Source of the DNA: Celoporthe dispersa
Taxonomy: Eukaryota > Ascomycota > Sordariomycetes > Diaporthales > Cryphonectriaceae
Length of the DNA stretch: 64,000 nucleotides
Assembly: GCA_016584495.1 (NCBI GenBank)
Contig: WAID01000009.1
Span: 930,001-994,000 of the forward strand
Reading direction: 5' to 3'
This document shows positions 44,954 through 56,895 of this stretch, one piece after another; position 1 is the stretch's first letter, and every line of letters starts with the position of its first letter. The position numbers were made by a program, and so were the translations under genes. The notes beneath the pieces are model-generated. The model made no database searches, was not told the origin of the DNA, and saw nothing but the letters and a program-made list of their open reading frames with translations.

Positions 44954-47900
44954 AAGTCAGAGAATAATAGACAGGAACGGGGAGGTGGATGATGCCCTCC
45001 CCTCCCCCCCTGAAAGGTAGTCAGGGGTCTGGACCACGGATGTGATATCGGATCACCTATGGTGCAAATGAGTTGACGAGACCGGCACCCTCCCCTCCCC
45101 TCCCCCGCCAGCCCGCGAGGCTTGACCTTGAGGATCAGGTCCCCTGTCGAGTTTTCTGTACGACATGTTCTGGGCCGCATGCCCCGCCCAGGTGGGTGTA
45201 CGAAGGCGGGCAAGCTCGCGCAGGTGCCAACCCCCGGATCCGCAGGAGAATCAATCAAAAGAAAAAGAAAGAGAGGAGAGGGAGGAGAAGGAAAAAAAAA
45301 AAAGGTTAAAAGACGCCAAATGGTCTTTGGCGTCCCTTTAGGCCGGAACGTCGATTCCGCCACACGAGATGGGACTGCGGCAGGCAGCATTCCAGGCGAG
45401 CACCTAGGAGGAGATACCATCACACACAGTTGGCCTCCTTTTCTCTCTCTTCCTCTCTCTGTCTGTGTGTGTGTGTCTCTCTCTCTCTTGTTTTGGCTCA
45501 TGCAGGCCTCATGCTGGGGCTGCTGCGGGTCCCAATCGAAGGAGACCGGGGAAGGGAGAGGAAAAAAAGAAAAGAAGACAAAAAAAGTGGGTGCGAGGTC
45601 GACAATTCTTGTCGTCGAGGTCAATCGTGATGCTCGACACCAGCGCACACGTGGCGGTTGGTTAGTCTAGTGAGTAAGAGAGAGACAAAGATGGATGAAA
45701 CGTTGATGGTGGGACGTTCTTTTTTTCCCTCCCCCTTCTTCTCTTCTTTCTTCTTCGGCCCTGACATTCCAGCAATGAGACATGGCCGGGGGCGTGGGGT
45801 TGAGACAAAGATGGAAGATACAGGCCAGAAGCTCGTGCTCCGTTCTGCAGCGTGCACTATTGCAGGTCGAAACCACTCCCAAAAGGCCCGGGCCAGAACG
45901 CAGCCACCCGCCTGGCCTTCACGTAAGCACTGTAAGCCGTATCACAGACCGGGTGGGAACAAGGAAAAAATAAAAGTAAAAATACTATGGCAGGTAGGGC
46001 CGGAAGAAGGGCGAGGACGATGGCTTCTCTCGCCTGCAGGACAGATGGGTGGGGTAGCAGAGTTTCTGCACGAGGGACTTGGCGAGGTCGCAATCAATGC
46101 ACTCGAGCGGTCCCAACGTACCCAGGTGGTATGAGTAAGGCCACACCTCCCCCCTCTCCCCTCTCCCGGGGCCCATCTTCCACCAACCCCCCTGGCCCTC
46201 CTCCGTCTTTTTTTTTTTGAGTCTTTCTTTCTTTTTATTTTTAAATTTTTTTACGACCCGTTCCTGTGTGTGGCGTGCAGGAGAAAGCGGGACGCCTGCA
46301 GGAGTCTCCCCGAGCCAGCTGCCCCGGACGGCTAGGGTGTTGATGGTAGGCAAGGGGGGGGGAAGATGCAGGCGAGCTAACGTCGCTTGGAAGATGCTGC
46401 ATTGGTGTCATGCCGGAGCCGGCCTGTGAAAGGTCAATTGGGAAGGAGATGTTGCCATGGTTAGGGTGGAGAGAGAGAGAGAGAGAGGGCTGTTGAGCTG
46501 GATGGCGAAGGCGGCCCCCAGCCCAAGAGAGTGAGAGTGTGTGTGAGTGTGTGAGTGAGTGAGAGAGAGAGAGATCGACGGGGCGGCTCAGGGACGCCGC
46601 CTCTCCCGGGAGCCAAGGAGGGGGGCATGTGCTTGCTGTTGGGACCGCAGGGTTGAGGAGCTCGCTGTGATAGATCAGTCTGGATCCACCACTGACCCCA
46701 GAACATGGTCCCGGCACCCAAGAGGCAGGGGAACGCCTCATATCGGGGGCGGCGAGGATGCTGCCGTGCAGGTGTGGTTGCATGGCAGAGTGGACGTGGC
46801 CGGCTGTGATGAGCTGTCTTGTCTTGTGTGTGCCCTGAAGATTGGTTCGTCGTGTTTCGATCCCTGGCCCCGTCCCTGTCCTTTTTTCTTTTCTTTTCTT
46901 TTTTTTTCTTTTTTTTCTTTTGGGTTGTTGTTGTTGTTATTGTTGTCTCCTCTGGGGCGAACCACCCAGCGAGAGGGCGTCGAGGTTCTGGCATGCAGAG
47001 GCACCATGATCTGCAGCCTCTCAGGCCCAATCCGGTGGGTTGTGGTACGGGGCCCACGAGCAAGGCCAGCGCCGCGGAGCGCGACGAGCGATGAGGAGGT
47101 GTGAAGGCGACCGCGTGAGATGTCGTCTTGACCCGTGGTACGGCCGCCTCGGGGGTCATCTTAAGCCACCAGTCCGATCTCAGTAGCTCTGCCCGTTATC
47201 AAGGCGGATGGTACGTTTCTCCCGTCCCTTGGTGGCCGTGTGAAAGCCACGCATGAGAAACGTCTGCAGAGCATACAAGGAAAACTCAAAACAAACCAAA
47301 AAAGAAACCACCAAAAAAAACCGGGTGCATCACATCGCACTATTGAAGTGGCCCCCTCCTCCCTCCGCCCCCTCTTCCTCTTCATTTATGAGGCGATTCA
47401 TGCCATTTGTGATCGACAGGCCAGAGGACGGGACGGGGAGATGTCACATCCTGCATCCTGCATAGTCCAGGATGCTGTGCTGACTCTTGATAAAAAGTGT
47501 GATGAACCTCTCATCGAGGGAGATAAACCCTTCCCCCCCCCCCTACCGCCCAGTCACAGAAGGCGCCTCCTGGGGGGTCCCACCGCGCAGTGGGTGTGGG
47601 GACGAACGGGTTCAAGGTGTGACATGTCTCTGCTGAGGCCGAAGCGAGGACAATGGCCCGGGTTCGACGTCCTCGGTAGCAGCCTGCCGAGTCCAAGGGA
47701 GTGCCGGGGGGGGGGCGCGGTGGTGGGTTTGACCAGGCGGGAGGGGTCCAGGGCAGATCGATAGCTGCAGAGCCGCCGCCGCCGCCGGCCGCCCGGGGTC
47801 GTAGCGAGAGGGAGGAAGGGGATCTTGGGTCGTCACCTCCTCACCTGGTGCCGACGACATGCAGATCAGGGACGAGGTGCCCAGGCTGACCGATGAGCCG

Positions 47901-48743
47901 GGTTATAGAGTCACCAGCCAGCAGGCCGAGGTGTCCCGCCCCGCGGAGCTTTATTTGGGGGAGGAGGAGGAGGAGGAGGAGGGGGAGAACACACCTGACC
48001 ACGAGCGCCCGGGGGAGGACCAGCCAGGCTGAGAGCAGGTCAATCAACCAGTCTATCCATCCATGAATCCATCCATGAGTCCCATCCATCCATATAGCAT
48101 TATGCCGTCCCGTCGAGTCGAGGCCAGCGAGGCATGGGGGAGGGGGGTAACACAGGATCTGAGTCGCCGAATACCGGAGGAACGATGGAAATGTCTCGGT
48201 GCCAATCCTCTGTGGCCTGACCTGGCCTGGCTGCCGCCCACCTCTAGTGCATAGCTGATCAGCCTTGGTGGTGGTTGATGGGTTGGTGATGGACTGGGCG
48301 GTGGACAAGGGAGGCAAACGACGGAGGAGGGGGGGGAAGCAGGGCGAGGTCTGGTCGAGGGCCGGAGTTGAACAGCCATAGGCAGGCCGCGGGTGGAGAC
48401 GTGGAGAAACAAGGATAGCGCCAGTCAGGCCTGCGCGCCAATCAGAACCGCATGGCCGTCACACAGCAGGGGGTACCTTGCATAAGTGCTGTAGAGGCAC
48501 CAGGCGGGCCACCAATGGCAGAGCGACCTTTAGCGCCCGATGAACGTCTTCTCAACCTCACCTCGCGGCCGCGTCGAGCCTGCTGGGGTCCGGTCCCCTC
48601 CCCCTCGTCCTCCTGCTGCTGCTGCTGCTGCTATCGCACATTGCGTTACTGGGCCTGTATTCATGGTTCTATGTATATGGTACTGGAGTCTGGTACCTCA
48701 GTACTCGCACAATCCCCCCTTCAGGCATCCTCCCTCTGTGGGC

Positions 48744-48746
<3 letters not shown>

Positions 48747-48774
<28 letters not shown>
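48747..48774. repeat. (TG)n microsatellite
   Basis: About 14 TG units passing into TGCG. Confidence 0.9.
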
Positions 48775-48778
<4 letters not shown>

Positions 48779-51244
48779 CGTGTGTGCGTGTGAACCGCCC
48801 GCCTGCGGTGGCGATGAAGGGTCTGTCGAACGGGCCTGGAGGGAGTTGGGCCCCAGAATATCCTGCGGAGGAAAAGAAACGACAAACCAGCTGAAGATCC
48901 CGACGAGGCGGGCGAGGCGGCGAGGCCCAAAAGTGCAGGGCACCTCTTTTTTTTTGCTCCGCAGGGCAGGGCAGGGCGCTGTGGGATGATGATGGTTGGG
49001 CCTGAATCCCATGACACACACGACGTGACGTCCAGAGACAGATGGCAGAGCAGGCAATCAGAGGCCGGTGGCATGGCACAGCGGAGCACCCAGCGGGGTG
49101 CAGCGCAGCGCAACACGGCACGGCACGGCGGCATATCAGGCATATCTGATCAGGCACATTCGATCGCGGCATGCCTTGTACTTTTGACCAGTAACCAACC
49201 CATGTCAGGTACAAGACACACACACAAACACACACACGCACGCACGCATGCATGCATGCAGGCATGGTACAACCCAGCCGTCATCCTCCGCCTGTCCCCT
49301 CGCGCCGAGCAGCTCGCAGCTTTGACAGCTGAGTGGCGCAGGGAGCAAGCAGCGGGCACACACGGACATACAATCAATCGCCAGGCGGACAAGGCCGCTC
49401 TCATCTATCGCCGCCCTGCAATTGGTCTCCTGGGGCTCCGGTGCAAATCTCGAGGGAGAGGCACTGTCCAGGTGACGACAACAGGGCCCGGCATGATACA
49501 CAAGCAAGGAAGTGGAGGCCAATCGAATATGGGGACGCTCTGCTGTGTACTATGTAGGTACCAGAGTACCTCGGACCAACCAGCACAGGGGAAACTACTG
49601 CATCTCCCTCCAGAGGGGTCACCGGCTCTTGCCCTATTCCGTCTGCCACCGTCCTGGGGACCTCATAGGCCTGCTACCACAGTACTACCCTTGTCTGGGC
49701 TGCCAGGATCTCCAGTCGCCAGGCCACTGCTGGAAGTATTCTTCTTTTTTGTTCTCTCCCTTACAAAACCAATATTTATTTTTAATCCTGGGCCCAAGTC
49801 GTACCTCCTATAGGACGAGAGTATCCATCCTCTCGCCTCACAATGCTGGACCCTCTCCATATCCTCGGAACAAGGAGAGTGCGAGAGAGGGAGGGAGAGA
49901 GAGAAGCCTCGATTTTTTTTTATGGGCTCCCTTAGAGATCGTCCCATGGACAGGCCCAGGGCCCTGTCGATTTTAGGCGCTGAAGTCGCGACTTATTGCC
50001 CTTGCCCTTGCTCTCCCTCCCCCCCACCTTCCATACAACCACACCTACAACTTGCTTCCCGTCTATGTTTAATTCTCCCCTCGTAGCTCCTCACCCACCC
50101 TCACACTCACACACACACACCCGCACACCCACCCCTCCTCCTCCTCCTCTTCCTCATCTCTTGCTTTTTTTCCCACTCTCCTGCGTTTCTTGTCAGGCTC
50201 CCTGATGAGACAGCAGAGAAGCAGCAGAGGAGAAGAAAGAGAAGAAGAAAAAAAAAGAAGCTTATACTGCGAGACAAGCGCCTGACGCCCGCCCGAGCGA
50301 GTCCCTCGGTACCCATCTCTTGACGTCCAGCCGCTCCGCCCACGAGGCGGGTAACCTATCACTAGGGAATCATTGCCGCGCAACATACATGTCTTCTGCG
50401 TCTAAAAGACGTTTCCCATCCTAGCTGTGCGACTCGGGGTCTGCCGTGCCTGGCATTTTCTCACACCTCCCCCCTCCCATCGCAGGCTCTCTTTTTTCCC
50501 ACCAAGCCCTTTTTTTTTTGTGGTTCCTCTCGCCCTTTTCCTCCTCCCTGTCTTCCACCTGTTCCTCCTCCTCCTCCTTCTTTTTTCCCTGCTGCTCCTG
50601 CTGCTGCTGCTGCTTCCTCTCCTCCCCCGTCATCAACAACAAGAACGACGACGACGACGACAACAACAGCAAGGTAGAGGTCATAGCGCGCGCACACGAC
50701 GCCCAACGCAACACAGCTGTATCCCCATACACGGCAGCCGCCCCTTCTTGCCCAGGTGCTCACCGCGTGTGTCCTATATATCGGCCTTGTTTCCGCCACG
50801 GCTGAGACACCGAGGGGTTCTAGGGAGAAAAACCTTCGCCCGGGAGCGGACAGCAGGTGTGTTCCATGTGATGCCTGGACGTTCAACGGTGTAGCCCGAT
50901 CGCGCGACCTTGGTCCGTTGCGACGCTTCCCGGAGGAGGGGTTTTTTTTCTTTCTTTTTCCCTTTTCTCTCTCTCTCTCTCTATTTTTTCTTGTCCCCTT
51001 ACCGCCTGGTATGTACCACCCTTCCTTCTCTTCCCCGTGTGCCACATAATAAGGAAAGAGGAGAGTCTCGGGACCTTCGAGAAGCACACCACCCACACCC
51101 CCCCCTCCCTCCTCTTTTTTTTTTTCTTCTTTCGATTCTAGAGTGGGCAAGCCCGCTCATAGAACCTCCCCCCCCTCTTCCTGCGGCCATCCGGCTGACC
51201 GTCCATCGTGGTCTGCTACACAAAGATCACGAACGAAGCATATC

Positions 51245-54200
51245 ATGTCCGCCGCGGCCACATCTTCGCGGCCGTCGGGGGGTCGCTCGGCGTCAACACC
51301 CTTGTCGTCGAGGCCCGACGGGACAACCTTGGACTCCTTCAAGATGTCGCCCAAGTCGATACTCCGGTACTTCGACCCCACCGCGGCGACCGCCTCCATG
51401 TTCCTCTACGCCCAGGGCAACTCGGTCGTGTGCTGCCACCACGACACCCCTGACCATCGAGAGGAGGTTCACCCGCCACTCCGAGGAGGTCCAGATCCTC
51501 GCCGTCGACAACCAGAGCGAGCTGGGCGCGGGGAGGCTGGTGGTGAGCTACGACGCCGGCCAGACCGCCATAGTGTGGGACATCATGTCTGGCGAGGAGG
51601 TGGCCCGCTTCGCCTCCTACGAGCACCTGACCGCCGCCGCGTGGATGAGAAACGGCAATGTTGCCTTTGGTGAGTCCTCGAGCCCCAGATCTCTTGTATA
51701 GGTATCATGTCCATATATATATATATGTACATGTACACACACATGCAGACATCAAAAGCCCCGTACATGTCTAACACGAGGATGGCAGGCAATACGCAGG
51801 GAAATATCATGCTCTTTGAGCCGACGACGTCAGAACACATCTCTGCCAGGACGATCGACCAGATCGCGGTGACAGCGCTGGCACCATCAGCGGACTGCCG
51901 GACATTTGCTATCGGGTGCGTATCACCTGTGTGACCCCCACACACACACCCTCTCACCCTCCTCCTCCTCCTCCCCCTCCTCTCCGGTGAAGGGCGCATG
52001 CTGACCAAGGCCCCCCAGATACCAAAACGGCTCTCTGCTGATTGCTACCCTGCAGCCGCGGTTCACCATCCTGCATAATCTGACCACCTCCAGAGGCCCC
52101 TCGCCGATCGTAACGTTAAGCTGGCATGCATCGTCGCCGCGCCAAAAGTCGGACATGCTGGCCGTCCAGACCAACGACGGCGACCTGAGGGTCTGGAGCG
52201 TGTCCAAGGCTTACAACAGCGCAGACCCGGCCAAGGTCGTGAGGATCCTCAGGAAGTCCGAGAATTACATTGCCGGGGCCAACTGGATGTCGTGGTCCAA
52301 GAACGGACGGATTATCCAGTTCTGCGAGTCGTGAGTGTGCCCCGTCTTCATCTATCCCACCGGTTTCTTGTCCCCCCCCCCCCCTTTCTCGCCACAGGAG
52401 CGAGGGCTTGAGCGCTCGTCTGACAAAAAACAAAACCCCTCCAAAATACAGTGAGACCCTGTCCTGGGATGTCAGGACCAAGCACGTCACATATGACAAG
52501 ATACCCACGCTGGAGCACATCAAGGGGCTGGCGGTCTACGGGCCGGGGGCGAGCCTCTTCACGCTCGGCGCGAACAACACCGTGCAGCAGTTTGACCTCA
52601 ACGCCCCCGCCGTGATGGTGGCCAACGTGCAGCACCCTGCCAACCTGCTCCCCCCGTCGCCGCCGGTGTCGATCGAGGAGCAGGAGAAGGGGGCGACCAC
52701 GGCCTCGGACTCGGAGATGGGCTCCATCCAGATCAGCGCAGACATCTCGGAGAGCGACGACGACCCGGCGCCTCCCATGGCCAGGATCGCGAGGGCAGGG
52801 ACGCTGCATACCTCGGACGAGGACCCGTACCGGACGGCGAGCCCGGCCTCGAGCCGCAGTGGCGCCTCTGATGTGTCGTCGACCAGCTCGCGGACCCCGG
52901 GGCGCTACCAGGCCTCGCTCCAGTCCCGCGGCCTGACCGACAACACGTACATCTCGACCGGCTCCTCGGCCCAGTCCCCGGCGCCCCAGGGCAAGGGCAA
53001 GCGGGAGAGCTCCTCGTACTCGACCAGCAGCCTGAGCTCCGTCTCCATGGGCTCCTCGACCAGCCGCCCGCGGCACAGGCCGTCCCGCCTGAGGAACGAG
53101 GTCCCCGGAGCCCCGACGACGCCAAGGTGAAGGACCTGTTCCGGTTCACCCGCAGCCGCCTCAGCGACCTGGCCTACAAGCGGCCGCCCATGGTGGACAA
53201 CAGCCGCCTGACAAACGACGACCTCCGCCGGCAGATGCTGTGCACCATCTTCGGGTGGACCAAGGAGGCCGAGGACCTCGTGCGGGACGAGATGAGCCGC
53301 CACCCGCAGGGCACGCCCACCCGGATCCTCCTCGCGAAGTGGCTGGGCGATATCGACCCCGACATCATGGCCGCGAGCTCCGAGAACATGACCTCCTCGG
53401 ACTGGATGCTCCTGGCGCTGAGCGGCATCGGCGGCACGGCGGCGCAGCACAAGCTGGGCCAGGCCTACGTGCAGCGCCTCCTCGAGCAGGGCGACATCCA
53501 CTCGGCGGTCACCATCATGATCGGCATGGGGGATCAGACGGACGCCATCGAGATCTACATCTCGCACAAGAGGTTCCTCGAGGCGCTGGTCCTGACCTGC
53601 ATCTGCTTCCCCTCCGTCTGGGAGCGACAGGCGCAGATTGTCAGGAAGTGGGGGGAGTGGGCCGTCCAGCACGGCCACCAGCAGCTGGCCATCCGGTGGT
53701 AAGTCGCAGCGGCCGCGAGGCCTGGGTCTTTTATGTTTTCCTTCTCCTCCTCCTCTTTCTCCTTCGCCTTGCTGACGGGACGACATTCACAGCTTTGCCT
53801 GCACCGAGAGGGAGTCGTCCGAGCCCTGGGCGTCGCCCTCGGCACAGCAGATCGCCTTCCAGAACATCAACGCCGCGGTGGCCGCGAGCCCCGGCATCCC
53901 CGAGATCCTGAGCCCTCCCCTGTCGCCGCCCGGCCTGAACCGCGGGCCCCAGCGGAGCATCGCCAAGACGTCCGCCCTGAAGCTGATCACGTCCTTTGGG
54001 GAGCAGAGCTCCAGGTCCAAGTTCTTCTCGACCAACGACGGCGGGCAGACGCCCATCGCTGCCGGCGTCACCCCGATCGCCGAGTCTGCCGTCTCTCCCA
54101 GGGCCGAGGAGATGTCTTCTGCCTTCCTCCGGCCGTCCAACCGCAGCGCCTTCACCACCCCGACGACTGCACGGCCACAGGGCAACTTCAACCGCGGGCG

Positions 54201-54750
54201 GCTCCCCTCGATCGGCGAGATGCCGAGCGACAACAACCTCCGGCACACGGCAAAGCTCAGCGGGAAGCCCGCCCCCGGCATCGAGACCCTCACGCCGCCG
54301 CTCGATGCCGCCGCCGCCGCCGCCGCCAGGCACGGACACGGCCACGGCCACGCCCCCAAGAGGCCCGCCGACGATGGGAACCTCTCCAAGGGGCTGTCCC
54401 TGCAGCGCGCGGCGACCGCCAGCCCGATGATGATGAGGGACACCCCCCGCAGGAGAGAGCCGGCGCCGCCGTCCCCAGGTCCCGAGTCCCAGGCGGCTCT
54501 CATGGCAAGCGGCCGCAACAGCCGCAACGGGCCCCGCGAGCGCATGCCGAGCGGCCTCGAGCTCCAGCTCCAGTCCCTCGAGGACGCCGTCTCCGGCAGC
54601 GATGTGACCTCCCCGGAGCAGTCTGTCTCGTCGGCCCGCTTCCACTGGCCGACCAGGCGCCGCGGCCCGGGCTCCATCTCGAGCGCCGCCTCTGGTGCCC
54701 CCTCGGGGATCTCCTCCACCGCCTCCTCCAGCAAGCACCAGCACCAGCAC

Positions 54751-54812
<62 letters not shown>

Positions 54813-56895
54813 CGGCCACGGCCAGAAGACCCTGGATGACTACATCAGCAGCATCGAGGCCGCCAAGCTGCGCCAGCACAACAACAGCTCGCGCGGCCAG
54901 AGCAGGGACGCGCGGAGCAGGACCCGCGACGGCAGCCGGACGCGTACCCCGGGCGGCACCCAGGAGCAGCCGGCCGACGACCGCGGCCGCACCTCGTCCC
55001 GGGGGTACACCCCTAGGGGTGGCAAGCGGTCGCCCAGGTCTCCCGTGCCCATGTCGCCCGAGGACCTCCTCAACCTGAGCACGCCGGTGCACGACGACCA
55101 CGGTGACGAGCCCGCCCCCGCCGCCGCCGCCGCCACCACCCCCCGCAAGCCCAGCACCGTCCGGGCCTCCTCCAAGAGCAGGAACCGCCGGGACTCGAGC
55201 CGCGACGAGAAGAGGAGCCTCCCTCCTCCTCCCATCGAGATCCCCGCGGGCGCAGCAGCAGCGGCCGGCAGGGGTCGCGGCCTCGGTCCCCGAGCTCTCC
55301 GGTCCCCATGTCGGCCGGCGGCGCCCAGCACTTCCAGGGCTCCGAGGACGAGGAGGACTACAAGAGGGCCCGGGAGGAGCAGGCCCGGTTCCGCAGCAAG
55401 GCCCGGTCCCGCGGCGGCAGCAAGTCCCGCGAGCCCTCGCCCAGCCACCGCGACCACTCCGAGGGCCGCCACCGCCAGGAGCACAACGGCTCTGTGGAGC
55501 ACCGGGTCAGGACGCCCGGGTCCGTCCAGTTCGCCGCGGGCGGCCACCACGCCGGGGACCTGAGGGCCATGAAGGACGAGCGCCAGCTCAAGAAGGAGGC
55601 CGCGGCCCGCGAGCTCGAGGAGCGCCGCAAGTCCCTCGCCAAGCGGCCCCTCGCGCCCCCGATCCCCCACCCCGACGAGCTGTCCCCTGCCCTCTCCGCC
55701 GTCTCGGGCATGAGCATCCCGCGCGCGCCCACCGCGCCCAACGACTTCGAGCTCCCCAGCAGCAGCAGCACCACCACCACCCCTGCGGAGCCCAGGCAGC
55801 TGCCCCCCCGGAGCCGCACCGCCGACCCCGAGAGGCGGAGCATGTACGCGCAGCAGCCCACGCGCCCCGTGATCGGCCTGCCCGCCACGCCCAAGGCCTT
55901 CCGCCTGGTCATGGACACCCAGACGGCCCTGAGCCCCGAGGAGCCCGTGCCGCCGATCCCCCTGACCTTTGCGCAGGCCACGTCGCCGCAGTCGCCACCC
56001 TCGACCTACCAGCAGAACTCGCCCAGGAGGGACGTCCAGTCTCCTCCGGCCGCGGGCGGCGTCGGCGTCGGCGTCGGCGGCGGGCTTACCCTGCTGCCCT
56101 CGACGGTGTACCAGCCGCCGAGCCGGCCGGCCATCCAGCGCTGCGTGTCTGCGCCGCCCGAGGAGCCTGTGGCCCCGCAGGCGCTGCAGGGCCACGGCCA
56201 CGGCCTGGGCAGGCTCGCGAGGGCAACTCCCTGCGGAAGCTGAGCACGCCCGACGCCCACTCCTCTGCGTTCAGGCGTGCTGCCGACGACAGCGACATCG
56301 CGGACCGGCCCGGCGACCGCCCCTCGTACGAGGACCAGGTGCCGCCGCCGCCGCCGCCGCCTCCGGTCCTGAAGGAGCTCCAGCACCTCGCCATCCCGCC
56401 CCCGCCCCCCCCGGCGCCCCTCCCCTTCGCCCACGGGGGCAAGGCCCCGGTCGTCTACGGCGGCAAGACGTCGGGCTCGGTCGAGGTCGTCATGGACAGC
56501 GACGACCAGGGCCCCCGGAACACAACGCTGTCGTCCCCCTCACCGAGGCCACCGTCCCTGTCATCCCGGCCCCCGCGCCGCCGGCCTCCCGCGGTCACCA
56601 CCGCGGCCGCAGCAGCGTGGACAACAGCATTGCCGGCCGCATCTCCCGGGCCACGGAGCGCCTGCGGAGCTCATCGCGCAGCAGGAACAACTCGAGCGTC
56701 GTCAGCCGCACCAAGTCCCCCATCGAGATCGGCACGCCCGCGCCCTATGAGAGCATCCCGATGCCCGGACACGGCAAGTCGGGGAGCATCTCGGGCCCGC
56801 CCGTCAGCTTCCACAACCGCGAGCTGAGGAGCCCGATCGACGGGCGGCCGCTCAGGGATCTCCCTACGGGGATGAATCCTGGGGACCTCATCTGA
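51245..56895 (+). CDS. WD40 beta-propeller plus helical-repeat protein with polyQ tail
   Basis: Exons: 51245-51669, 51789-51915, 52019-52330, 52452-53698 and 53793-56895. Five one-base corrections give 1738 aa exactly. Residues about 40-420 look like WD40 blades: GRLVVSYDAGQTAIVWDIMS, SDMLAVQTNDGDLRVWSVSK and YIAGANWMSWSKNGRIIQF. A linker rich in Ser follows. Residues about 540-740 are helical repeats: MLCTIFGWTKEAEDLVRDEM, LGQAYVQRLLEQGDIHSAVT and DAIEIYISHKRFLEALVLTC. The last 1000 residues are disordered, with an HQ/Q tract (18 consecutive CAG), Ser-Arg-Pro patches and poly-Pro. A propeller followed by a solenoid recalls coat-like proteins, but I cannot assign a family. Breaks: 51447-51450 (extra C), 53111-53114, about 55258-55275, 56214-56222 and 56519-56526 (each one base short). 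Confidence 0.88.
54736..54810 (+). repeat. CAC/CAG then (CAG)18 coding repeat, polyglutamine
   Basis: Alternating His-Gln codons lead into 18 uninterrupted CAG codons inside exon 5 of the WD40 gene, in frame. Confidence 0.95.

Larger units (their letters stand above)
38902..51244. other. 12.3-kb gene desert rich in microsatellites
   Basis: I found no exon chain with protein-like composition and splice signals, and no tRNA or 5S gene. Long open frames at 41-46 kb are built on CA, CT and GA repeats, which stay open in several frames. Repeats cluster at 39029-39060 (TC), 40839-40880 (CA/TC), 41356-41379 (CT), 41791-41838 (GA), 42110-42130 (AGG), 42673-42700 and 43701-43730 (CA), 44445-44477 (CA), 44904-44949 (CT), 46519-46575 (GTGA-like), 48611-48633 (CTG), 48747-48774 (TG) and 49210-49260 (CA/GCAC). 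It may hold long promoters or non-coding RNAs, but nothing shows this directly. Confidence 0.6.

Noticed and set aside
41318..45650. Several open frames of 150-260 codons on both strands
   Set aside because: They are kept open by CA, CT and GA repeats (His-Thr, Ser-Leu and Arg-Glu runs) and lack splice signals or domains.
46848..46870. Reverse-strand GGATCGAAAC, like the initiator tRNA T-loop
   Set aside because: The flanks do not pair into a T-stem and no cloverleaf forms.
31541..51244. RIP-mutated transposon or subtelomeric block
   Set aside because: The region is GC-rich, with no AT-rich TpA-heavy tract, no terminal repeats and no transposase- or polymerase-like fragments.
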